DNA from: Chaetorhynchus papuensis
Lineage: Eukaryota; Chordata; Aves; Passeriformes; Rhipiduridae
DNA length: 64,000 bases
Assembly (NCBI GenBank): GCA_013396525.1
Contig: VWYX01001156.1
Coordinates: 167,514 to 231,513 of the forward strand
Reading direction: 5' to 3'
Each line of letters opens with the position of its first letter. Position 1 is the first letter of the stretch. Under the pieces are notes generated by a model. That model was given only the letters and a program-made list of their open reading frames with translations. It had not been told where the DNA came from and made no database searches. The position numbers and the translations under genes are program-made. Shown here piece after piece: positions 24,901 to 36,900 of the stretch.

Positions 24901-27900
24901 CACATGGTAGGAACCATTTGCTGGGAAAGCTGTTGTGTGGAGTATCACTGGAGTCACTTAATGGTTTAGGATTTGTGTAACTTTCCTTGTCAGAAGAAAG
25001 GGAGTTACTGAGGGAATAATTCATAATTTCTTTTACCTTGAGATTGATTTTAATTTTAATTTCCAAGGACAGCCAGTGTTACCAGACTGGAGCCCATGGA
25101 GCACAGGCAGGTTGTCTTCTGGAGCCTTTGCTGAGCAATTCCTGACAGACATCCCTGATTTCAGGGGATTTTGGAGGAGAAAATACAAGGGGCTGTCTTA
25201 GTGGTTAAACCTTCTGAACTGCCAGTGGCTGACAAATGGTGTAAAAGAAAACTGAAATGTGGAAGGAATCACAGAGAGTTCAGCTCAGATCTTATGTGGA
25301 GCCCTAAGACTTGAGGGTGGGCAGGCCCTGGCACAGGATGCCCAGAGCAGCTGTGGCTGCCCCTGGATCCCTGGCAGTGTCCCAGGCCAGGTTGGATGGG
25401 GCTTGGAGCAACCTGGGATAATGGAAGGTGTCCCTGCCCATGGCAGGGGTGGGATGGGATGGGATGACTTTTAAAAGGTCCTGTTCCATGATTCTGTGAT
25501 TTGAGGATGGCTCCTCAGGGATTCGCAGGTTGTGGGTTGATCCCAGAGCCTGCAGGTTGGATGCAGCTCAGGAAACATCTGCATGGGAGTCACTGAACGG
25601 GGAGATTTTGGATTTTCCATGAGGACAGAGCACTGCCTGCCTTGAGACTTGGAGAAGAGGTGAAACCCTCAAACAGTGACCTCCTGGAGTGGTGTTGCTG
25701 TGGGAATAGAGGAAGGAAGGAATCTAAAATGTGTGTGTGTTGATTTCCAGGGGAGCTCCCCAGTCACTGGTCAGAGGCTGCTCTGGAATTCAGCCTCTCT
25801 CCACCCTGAGAGGGGCAGACTGCACAGACTGAAAAACAAATCTGAATTTCTCTAGGATTTAACACAAACACACGCTCAGTTTGGAGACAGAATCCTGTGT
25901 GTAACTCCTGAATTTGGGCCATCTGCCCCCTGCCCAGGTGCTGTGGGGTGTCTCAGCTGCCCCTGCACAGCTCCTGGGGCTCTCTGGATCCAGGTGTGCT
26001 GTTCCTGTGCTGCAGGTGGGAGCTGGGCCCAAGGATCCAAGTGTCACACTCTGCTCCTGCAGCACTTAGTGATAGGCTGGGAGCAGGGCTGGACTCCTGA
26101 TTAGCATCTGCTGTGTCTGTAGGAGTGCAGGGGTGCTGATTCCACAGTTAGCAGCAGCTCACAGAGGGACTTTGCTACTTTGGAATTAACTCTGGTTTTC
26201 CTGTGTTTTTTAGTTACTCAGTCACTGGATTTATTGACAAAAACAAGGACACTTTATTTCAAGACTTCAAACGCCTCATGTACAACAGGTAAGAATATTA
26301 ATGAGGTGAATTTTAATCTGATTTGTCAGAATCCTTTTTTGTGGAGCAGTGCTATCAGAGAGTCAGGTTTTCAGTGATTCTCTCTTCAGTGTGTGTGAAT
26401 AAACACTTTGCTTTGGGATTTGATCTTTGTACATCTCCCGTGACCCTGAGGCTGTTAGTTTGATTTTTCAGGTTAAAGTCCTTATTCTGTACATGTTGTT
26501 TCTGTCCTGATGCAGCCTTTAATTGAACTGAATTTAAAGTGTTTGTTTGAAACCAACTGATTGTGCAATCAAGAAAGTGCAGAGCTTGCTTGTGCTGCCT
26601 GATTTGTCATTAACCAATTGCAGATTTACCATCACTGCTCTGTCTGTAATCAGTGCTAAAGACACTGGCGGGCTTTGGTCAACAACAGATATCCTTGGCC
26701 TCTCAGCTAAAACACCCTGTTTTGGAAGAAAATGTAGGAGAAAATGGGCAAATAGATTTGAATCCTCATGCGTGCAGTGACGCGAAAAGTGCAAACCACG
26801 AGGTCACGTGTTGGGCAAGCAAAAGTTGCCTTGAGATCTGAAATCCCATCAGAATGTGGGTGGAAGTGCCCATGGAGCTGTTTTTTCTCACCTGGCATTA
26901 AACATGTCCTCATTTTTTAATCTGCAGCTTTCAGGGGCTCTGCTCAGGGGACAATGGGCACAGACCCCCTGCAGTGCTGGGCACTGTTCGCCTGTGCAGG
27001 TGTTCAATTGGTCTGCAGTCCTTTGGGCTGACTGCCTGTGCTCCCCTGAGCAGTCCCACTGGTCCTGTTTTCAACACTTCCCATTGACCAGAAACCTTGC
27101 AAAATATTTGCTGTGTGGTTTTATTAAATTTAGCCTGTTTTTTGTGTGAAGTCTCTGGAAAATCCTGTTCCCAAACACCACTTCCAGCACATTAAAGCCT
27201 GTGACAGATTGGCCATTGGATTGCTGTAAATGTGTTCAGTTTTTGTCTGTTCCTGAACTCTTGCCATCCATCAGGGCCAGTTTACCTCACACTGAACCCT
27301 TCAGAAATACAGGCTAAAGTGTATAAATTACTTTCTATATCAAGAGAGGTGCAGAAATGCAGCTTGAGCACAGGTAACAGGTTCTGTGGATGGTGTGGGT
27401 CTCGTTCTCCTCTGTGGTGATTAAATTCTGTCTGTTGTGTCAGTGAGGCAGCCCCTGCCTTTGATGGATCACTGTGTGGGATTTTCACTGTCCTATTCCT
27501 GCACATCTTGATCTGAAGGGAGAATGTGCTGGTTGTTCTTCCAGATATTCAGTTGTAAGCTTGAACTTGCTCTTAAGAGCATGAAATGTTGTGCCAGGAA
27601 TGTCACCCTGGTGTGGGTGATGCTCTGTGAGCTGGAAGCAGCAGTGGGTCTGGGTAGAAAGCAGCTGTTGGATTGTTGGTGGAGTGGAAGTGCTGGGAGA
27701 CTGCAATTAAAGAGACTCTCTCGTAGCTCCAACCCTGTGCTGAAGATGATGTGGCCTGAAGGGAAACTGAGCATCACTGAGGTCACCAAGAGGCCTCTGA
27801 CAGCAGCTGCTCTGTTCAAGAACTCCATGATTGCCCTGGTGGACAACCTGGCACTGAAGGTAAAGATGCCTGTTTCAAAATTGACTCTGACTTCTGATGG

Positions 27901-30900
27901 GAAGAGTGTGGCTTCTCCCTGGGGAGATTCCCACCTTCCCATCGCTGCCATCCATGGGAGCTGAGCTGATCAAAGGCAGAGAGGAGCCGTGTCTGTGCCA
28001 AACAAGCTTTGGGCTGGGCAGGTCTCGAGGGAGGGTCACCTCCATCCCCCATGAAGACGGTGAGTTTTTGGTTCCTCCATGACCAGTGTGTCTTTCACTC
28101 CTAGGAAAGCCAGTCTGTCTTAGGTAATAATTATTATATCAAACACCTTTAGCAGAGCTCTTTGGGCAGAGGGCCCCAAGGATGCTGTTCGTGGTGGAGA
28201 GGTTCTCTCTGGCTTCCCATGCCAATGGGCTTCCATACAATACAGGCAGCCCTGTGTGAGTTCCTTCTTTCCTGCTCTTTGCCATGCCAGAGGGTGAGGA
28301 GGGAAAGCTTTTATTTCACCAAGTATTTCAGTTTTATGGTAGAAGGCATTGCCTGGGCAAGAAGCACCTTGTGTGAAGGAAGAGGGGGAAGGGAATGCTC
28401 TGGGAAGGGGCTGTTGGAGCAGCACAAGTGCTCAGATCCTGTGTGAGCAGAGATCCCTGAGGAATATTGGTGTGTCACTGGAGCTGGGTGGCCTTGCTGG
28501 ATTCCTGGCACTGGGGTACAGCCCACAAGAGATGAGCAGAGAGCCCAGGGTGCTGCTGTGTGTTCACATTCAGAATAATTAAGCAATAAAGAGCGAAGTG
28601 CTCCAGGTGTCTTCTCAGGAGCTGTGGGAGCAAAGGAAATGGGTCAGAGCAGGGCCACCCAGTGCTGCCTGTGCACAGCAAGAGAGAGCTGCCCTCACTT
28701 CTTGTTTCCAGAGTTAGGACATGAAATCACACCTGATTTATGGGGTCGTTCCCAGAGGGTGCTGGGCACTGCCCAGGCTCCCCAGGGAATGGTCCCGGCC
28801 CCGAGGCTGCCAGAGCTCCGGGAGCGTTTGGACAGCGCTGCCAGGGATGCCCAGGGTGGGGTTGTTGGGTGTCTGTGCAGGGCCAGGGTGGGACTGGCTG
28901 ATCCTGGGGGTGGAGTATCCCAACTAAGGATATTCTCTGATTCCATGTTTCTGTATTTTCCATTCCTGTGCTGGAGTGGGTTTGATCTGAGCTCTGCAGG
29001 AGGGTCTGGGACTCACCAAAGCTGCCTGGAGGTGCCAGCTGAGCCTCCCCAGGGGGAACAGAGCCCCATGGCTCCCCCCAGGATGTTTTGCCTCAGGGCT
29101 CCTGAGAAGATGCCCCCATGAGCCCAGCCCAAGGCCAGGCCTTGCTGAAATAGACACCATTAGTCAAAACTGAGAGAGTGCCTGTGTAGCCAGAGAGGGG
29201 CTTTCCTGGATGGCAAATCCTGAGCTGTTGGAGCTGGGAAGGTGACTCTGGTGGGGATGGGGACACACTTCAGTCTGCTTCCCAAAGAGTCAAGATTGAG
29301 CTGATCTGTCCATCTTCCAAATAACCTGCTGGCTGGCCCTGAGCTGAATCTGGTACAGGTCAGGAGGTGCCAGGAGCCCAGGGAGTTTCTTTGTGTTGTG
29401 AGAAGTGCAGTTGTGGAAGTTTCTCTTTGGTGCTGCTGGCTGTTGTTGCAGCTCTGATCCTGCAGAGTGGCCACAGTCACTCATGCCCAGCCCAGCATGG
29501 GGAGCCTGAGGCAGCACAGGAGGGGGTTCAGGACAGCCAGAGTCGCTGGGGGTGTTGTGGGGAGGGCTGTGAGCAGGGCACAGCAGGGAGCTGGGGGTGG
29601 GCAGGTTCAGCAGGCATCTGTGGAAAAACTTCCCTTCCTTGTTTATTGAAAAAATTATTCCAGGCCACCTGTGAGTTGTAAAAATAGAATAGTCCAGAGA
29701 ATGCTGTGCACTGTGGTGGTTTGAACAATCCCTGCAGCTCCCAGCAGGGCATGGAGAGTTTAAATCCCACCTTATCCATCTTGAATCAGTGGGAATCCAG
29801 CATTGCTCACTGAAGCTGCCTGGCTTGGGTGGAATTAATTTCCTTCAGTCCATTTATCATCAGTATCTCCATCACAAATACCAGCCTTTTCCAGGGGTAG
29901 GCATAACCAGGAGCTGTTTCCAAGTAAAATTCACTGGGAGGTTCCTGTGTGTGTCTCAGTGCAGTCCTTTCCCATTCTTTTCCTGTCCTAAACTTTAATT
30001 GAGAAACTTGTATTGAAGCTGTTGGGGTGTTCCTGATTTTCTGTTGAATAACAATGGAGAAAATAAGATTTTACTAGTATCGAGATACCAGTGCTGATAA
30101 GCATAATTTAAACTCAGCAAGCTCCAAAACCAGATTTCATGGAGTCACAGAACTGTTCAGGAAAAGCCCTCTGAGGTTGAGTCCAGCTGAACCTCAGCAC
30201 TGCCGAGGCCACCACTGACCCTTGTCCCCAAGTGCCACATCCACACCTTTTCTGAACACTTCCAGGGATGGGGACTCCACCACTGCCCTGGGCAGCCTCT
30301 TCCAGGGCTTGACAACCCTTTCCATGAAGAAATTTTCCCAATATCCAACCTGAGCCTCTCCTGGCCCAGCTTGAGGCCATTTCCTCTTGTCCTGTCCCTG
30401 TTTCCTGGGAGCAGAGCCCGACCTCCTCCAGCTGCCCCCTCCTGTCAGGGAGTTGTGTTGGTGACACCCATCCTGCAGCCGTGTTTGTGTCACTTTAAAG
30501 GGTCTAAATGCTGGGGAGGTTCCTTAGATATGGCTCCTGAACACAATCTCTCTGTACTTCAAACAGTAAATCAGAGTGCAGAGAGCTTCTGGCTGCCTGC
30601 TCTGCCCTGAGCATCTCTGTGAGGTGACTTTTGGGACAGTTAATGATATGCACATGTTATTAGCAAGCCAATAATTGGGCATTGAGGCCATGCCAGTGAG
30701 ATGCTGCTTATGCACAAAGCATTGGATGCTCTGCCTCGAGTCACTGCCAGTTTGGATACTTGGCTCTTCCTTCTGCTGGGGCTGGAACCGCTGCTGGTGA
30801 AGCCACTCTCAGCTTTGGGGACAAAACACTGCAGTTCCAGGTGCTCTCCTCCTTCCCTGGGGCCGTGTTACTCATTTTTCCCATGCTGAATTTGGGACTG

Positions 30901-33900
30901 AAGTTGCCTTGGTGGGGAATCAACAGTGACACTCTCTGTGTGTCTTGACTGTGGCTTGGACCCTGCAGGACTTTTTTGGGAAGCCTGTGGTCACAGCTGG
31001 TGGAAACAGCTCTGAACACAGGGTTGCACAAGCTGCTGAGGTCTGGGGATGTCAGAGGAATGAGGTTCCTTAGGGACAGGTAACCCAGTTGAAGAGAGGC
31101 CTGAGTTTTGTGCACTTTGAGCTGGTGGTTTATGGACGTTACCTGAGTGAGCCCAGTGCAGTCAGTGCTCCTTGTCTCACCTGGGCTGCTCTGCCTCGGT
31201 GCTGCTCTGAAAACTCCTTTAAACCCTGTTTATGTGCTCAATTTCTGTGGTCCTCAAACAGGATGGCAGCCCAGGAGCAGGAGCTTTATTGATACTCATG
31301 CTTGGCCTCCCTGGAAAGCTGCAGGGTTTTTTGGCTGTAGCAAAGTATCTTTAAACCTGTCCTTTGGGGGAATAGTCTCCGAAAGTGCCAATTTGGTGGG
31401 CAGGAATAACAATAATCTTGGAATTTTAGAATTGTTAAGACTGGAAAAGACATTTAATTAAGAACATCAAGTTCAACCATCAGCCCAGCACCGCCAGAAT
31501 ATCAAAGTCTGTGGCTGCAGTAGCTGCAGCATTAGTGGTTATTTAACTCTTCTGCTGTCTAAAATAACAACCTTTAAAATTCTCTTTTGTTGCTATTCTG
31601 GTTTAAACCTGGAATTTGGTGGTGAAGCAGAGCTCTGCAGTCTCTGAGAGAAGGGGCAGGTGTTGTGGTTACTGGGATGTCCCAGAGGCTTCCATAGGGT
31701 CAGCGGCATGGCGCTGGTGTTGTTAACAGTGCAGGGGCTGCTCTCAAATCTGGTTTTAATTTCAGCTTCTGCGAACACAAGTCCATATGGAGGCACTGGA
31801 AATGTGGCTGGAAATGCCACACCTCCAATCCTGGGGGCAGTTTTGGTGCCACCATAACAAGAAGGACATTGAAGGGCTGGAGCATGTCCAGGGAAGAGAA
31901 CGGAGCTGGGAAGGGGCTGGAGCCCCAGGAGGGGCTGAGGGAGCTGGGAAAGGGGCTCAGCTGGAGAAAAGGAGGCTCAGGGGGGACCTTGTGGCTCTGC
32001 ACAACTCCCTGACAGGAGGGGGCAGCCGGGGGGTGTCGGGCTCTGCTGCCAGGGAACAGGGACAGGAGGAGAGGGAACGGCCTCAGGCTGGGCCAGGGGA
32101 GGTTTAGATGGGATATTAAGGAAAATTTCTTCATGGAAAGGGTGCTCAGGCCTTGGCACAGCTGCCCAGGGCAGGGCTGGAGTCCCCATCCCTGGAGGGA
32201 TTTAAAAGCCATGTGGATGTGGCATTTGGGGACAGGGGTCAGTGGTGGCTTCAGCAGTGCTGAGGATCAGCTGGATTCGATGATCTCAGAGGGCTTTTCC
32301 AGCCTGAACAATTCTGTGACTCCATGAAATCTGGTTTTGGAGCACGCTGAGTTTAAATTGTGCTTCCCAGCACTGGTTCTCAATGCTGCTGAAATCCTCC
32401 AGATTTCCAGAATCTTTTGGGCAAAAACTTCTCATAGGTAGAAAAAAGTGCTGTGTTTTTCCAAAACCAAACCACTCAAAACAAAAACTGCCTTTTCCAG
32501 TTGCCAAGTGTCATTTCTCAAGCACGTTTTACTGCCCAGGCTCTGCTCTTTGTGGTGGATTATTTTGGGTGGCTGTTCTGTAAATCCTGACATGAGAAGC
32601 CCTGTGGCTGCCCCAGCTGCAACTGATGAGCTTCTCTGGGAACTCTCTGGACGTGCATCTCTCCCTTGTTTCTTTTCTTCTTTTCCTCCTCCTCTGTAAC
32701 TCCTTTTGTCTGACTCTTCCTTCCATCTCTCCCCTCTCCTATCCAGGCTGACAGGCTTCACCTCTGCTCAGTTATAATGTCACCACTGTGACTGACTGGA
32801 CACATCCAGCATGAATCAGTCCCCTGTCCCATCCCTTCTCTCATGTAAGGAGCTATAAAGTAGAGAAAAGAAACCCCTCAAGAAGGAGTTTGTTTAGGGT
32901 ACAATGGCTTAAAACTGGTTTGGTTTCTTTTTAACACTTAAAAATCTAAAAATTGCTCAACGTGATTGAAAAAAATAAAATCAGCTGCAGTTAGACATCT
33001 AAAGAGCTTTCAAAGCTGGGGCCTTTGTGTCTCTGCATTTCAGTTCTTCCCTTTACAAATTGCACTTCTCTGACAGCAAGAATGGGAACTGCATAATTAT
33101 CCCCCTGAAGAGCTGGGGCTGGGGGGATTGGAAGCATGGAATAATCTACTTTAGAATTTACTCCGGGAGCTGTCGTTTCTGAGAGGCTTTAATTACGCTG
33201 TAATTGCACTGATAGATGATCTCCTGTCTGTGCAGGCACTTCCCATTCCTGCTTTCCAAAGGGTTTCAGCCTTTTTCTATCAAATGCAGGCACAGTCACG
33301 GCCCTTTGTGCTGGACCTGAAGTCACGGATTTGAGGGGTTTTGCATTTTTGGGTGGCAGAGCTGTGCCTGACAGCCCAGCCTGTGCTGGGGGTTCTGTGG
33401 CAGTGGTGAGGAACAGCTGAGACCTGGCTGCTCTCGTGTCAGCAGTGAATGAGTGGCACTTCCTGGAATTCATGCTCCTAATGGCATGTCCAGAGCAGCT
33501 GTGGCTGCCCCATCCCTGGAAGTGTCCCAGGCCAGGTTGGATGGGGCTTTGGAGCAGCCTGGGACAGTGGGAGGTGTCCCTGCCCATGGCAGGGGGTGGC
33601 ACTGGGTGATCTTCACAGTCCCTTCCAACCCAAACCGTTCCATGTTTCTTTCATTTGGATGCTCTGTTCCCAAGGTGTTGCAGTTCTGTGGATTGAATGT
33701 GGAATATTTGTGATACCAACCCCATCAAGGGATTTAGGTGATTTATGTTCATCCTGCCACCAGATGCAGCACAGGGCAGATCTGGCCTGGCCCAGCAGCA
33801 GCTGGTGTTGGTGACCCTGCTGCTGACACTGAGCGAGGTTTGTCCCTCATGGTGTGGGTGGGGAAGTGGCCCAGGGTGAAGATCAGCAGGAGGGGAAGGG

Positions 33901-36900
33901 GAAAATGCTGCCCATTCACCTTCACAGCTTTGGGCTGTTTCCAGCATCCAAGTCCAGGTGTAATTCAGAGTTCTCTGTGTATCCTGCATTTCCCTAAGCA
34001 GCTCATTCCCAGTCAAATGGGAGCCAGGTTTCAGCAGACCAGGGCGGCCATGCCCACAGCAAGTTCTGAGAGCTGCCAGGAGACTCCTGAGGGACTGAAA
34101 AGCCTTGGAAACCTTCTCACCTTCCGTGCAGAGAGGATTTCCAGGAGAAAGCCAAAAAAGTGAATATGGAAATATCTTAAATCTCTTAAAACTGTACCAA
34201 ATTATTATGTGTCACCTTCTTCTCCTTAAGGAAAGGGGAACGAGTGTCACTGGGATGGGTTGGGTTGAAAAGAATGATCTCTCCAACTTCCTGACAGGAG
34301 GGTGCAGCCAGGTGGGGCTCTGCTCCCAGGTAACAAGTGACAGGACAAGAGGAAACAGCCTCAAATGGTGCCAGGAGATTTAGATTGGATATCAGGAAAC
34401 CTTTTGTTACTGAAGGGGTTGTCCAGCCCTGGCACAGCTGCCCAGGGCAGTGCTGGAGTCCCCATCCCTGGAAGTGTTCAGAAATCTGTGGATGTGGGAC
34501 TTGAGGATGTGGTTTTGTGGTGAACTGATGGTGGTGCTGGGTCAGCAGTTGAATTTGAGGATCTTAAAGGTTTTTTCCTTAATGATTCTGAGTCTCTGAA
34601 CTGCCATGGCAGAGGAAAGTGCTCCGTGGTGGTGACCTTGGAGAAGACCTTGCACAGAACAGAGCTGTCGCTCAGCTGCCTGGTGTCACATCATGGAATA
34701 ATCATGGAATGGTTTGGGTTGGAAGGGACCTCAAAGCTCATCTCAGAATCATGGAATATCCTGAGTTGGAAGGGACCCTCAAAGATCGTTGATCCAACCC
34801 CTGGCCCTGCACAGACACCCCAACAGTCCCACCCTGTGCGTGCCTGAGAGCATTCCCCAAGCACTCCTGGAGCTCCTTGGGCCCTGACAATTCCCTGGGA
34901 AGCTGTTGTGATCAGTGCCTGATCATCTCATCCCTGCCATGGGCAGGGACACCTTCCACTGTCCCAGGTTGCTCCAAGCCCATCCAGCCTGGCCCTGGGG
35001 ATGCCCTGTCCTCGGTGCTCCCTCCTTGTCCGAGCCCCCTGCTCTGAGGAAGAGCCGGATGAGGTGAGCTCTGCCCGCAGGCCCGGCCGGTGTGCTGGGA
35101 GCTGGGCAGAGATTCCTCCTGTTCCCAGAGCTCCCAGTTCCCTGTGTGCAGGGAGAGGAGCCAGCCAAGGCTGGGAATGAGCAGTTCCTGACGCACTCGG
35201 GGAGCGCTGCAGTGGCTGGGAGAAGGGAGCTGGTGCAGGAAGGGATGTTGCCCACACATCCTCCTGTTTCTCCCGCACTCCTCGCACCCATCCCTGCTCC
35301 TGGGCTGCTGCTGGGAGGGTGGGCAGTGCCAGGATACTGCCAGCTCCTTGTGGGTGCTTGGCTCAGTTTTTGCTGCCTGTTCCCACCCCAAGGACATTTC
35401 CTGGAGAAATCACAGCCTGGGGCTGCTGATCCCATCCTTAGGAAAGCAGGGAAACCTTCCAGCCCGGCACCCTCCCCAGGAGATCCAGAGGCTTGTGTCA
35501 GCTTTCAGGGTAGGAGGCTCTGCCTTCCAAGGCCTCCCTCTCTTGGCCCGTTGATGGCTCACGCTCATCAGGGAGTGGAGGATCCGTGGGCTGCTCCGTG
35601 GTGCTGCAAAGCTGCAGCTTGTGCCAGGACAGCCACGGATGATCCTGTTCCCTCAGCATTACTGAAGGGAAATGGCAACTTGGGGCCTTAAAAATTATCC
35701 TGAGATGAGGTGAGTGACCTCAAATCATAGAAATAAGGCTGAATCATAGACAAATCATAGAAAATGGGCTGAGGGGGACCTTGGGAGTGCATGTAATTCA
35801 CCTCCTGTTTGAGGACACCTCTGCCTATATCTTTATTTTGCAGGCTCTTCTCCCCACTGGTGGATGTTCCCTCCTTCTCACAGGCATTCTGTTCTCACTC
35901 CTTGTTTTCCTGAAGCTTAATTGGAATTTTTATGCTGTGGTTAAAGCCAGGCATGACTTCTTTGTCCTAAAGCTGAATGTTTGCATTTCCTTGTATCTAT
36001 CCTTTAAACACAAAATCTCCCACTGGGGGGTTCTGTGCCTCCTTGGTCCTTCTAGGCTAAACCCTCAACTCCTCTGAGTCACATTTGCTGGATTTTTGAT
36101 CTTTCTTCTTCTTTCCTGCACTGACTCACATTCCCACTTGAACTGCAGTGCCCTGGCTGCATGAGGTGCTCAGAGAACTAGAAATATGTTGGGGTTTTTG
36201 TCTTGCAATTTTCCTGTTCCTGTGCCCTTTCCTAGAAGAACATGGATTTGCCTCATGTCAGCTGGAACACCTGGATCTCTTTAGCACCAGGGTCAAATCA
36301 GTTTTTCATTCTTTGTTAGCCAACTCTTTCCGCTAAATGTGGAACTTTGCATTTGTTCTCACTAAATTAATCCCTTTTTTTTTTCCCCAGACCATTCCTC
36401 CCCTTTGTTACTGTTGTGGGTTTTTTTGGCCGTCCAGGAGTGCTGGAACAGAACAGGCTCCTGCGGAGGATTCCTGGGCTTTCCCTTTTGGGATCCCTCA
36501 GGTTCCTCAGGGCAGCGTTAGAGGTGGTTTCACAGACATTGGCTTCATCTGGTCCAGGTTGCTGAAAGGCCATTCCTGGTTATCAGCTGTGGTTATCAGA
36601 GGTGACATTTTGTCCCCTTACGATGTCACCCAGGCTGTGTATTTATCCCCATGTCAGGGGCCCCCATGGCCCTGAACTGCCTTTGGAATGCTGCAGTTTG
36701 TGTGTATCCCTGACGTCCTCTGAAGGTCTCTGGTCATACTGGGACCTTCTGAGCTCACTGGGATCCTCTTGGGGTTCTCTCTGAGGCTGAGGCTGGGTGG
36801 GCTCTGCCAGCCTGCAGGATCTGCCACTCCTTTGGCAAGGGCTACTTAAAAAGTTTGATCTGTTAATGTTACAAGGACAGAATTTGAAAAGCTACAGTGG

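Noticed and set aside
35700..35815. Possible old CR1 end (aaatcatagaaataaggctg)
   Set aside because: Only weak resemblance to a reversed CR1 terminus. Too diverged to list as an element.
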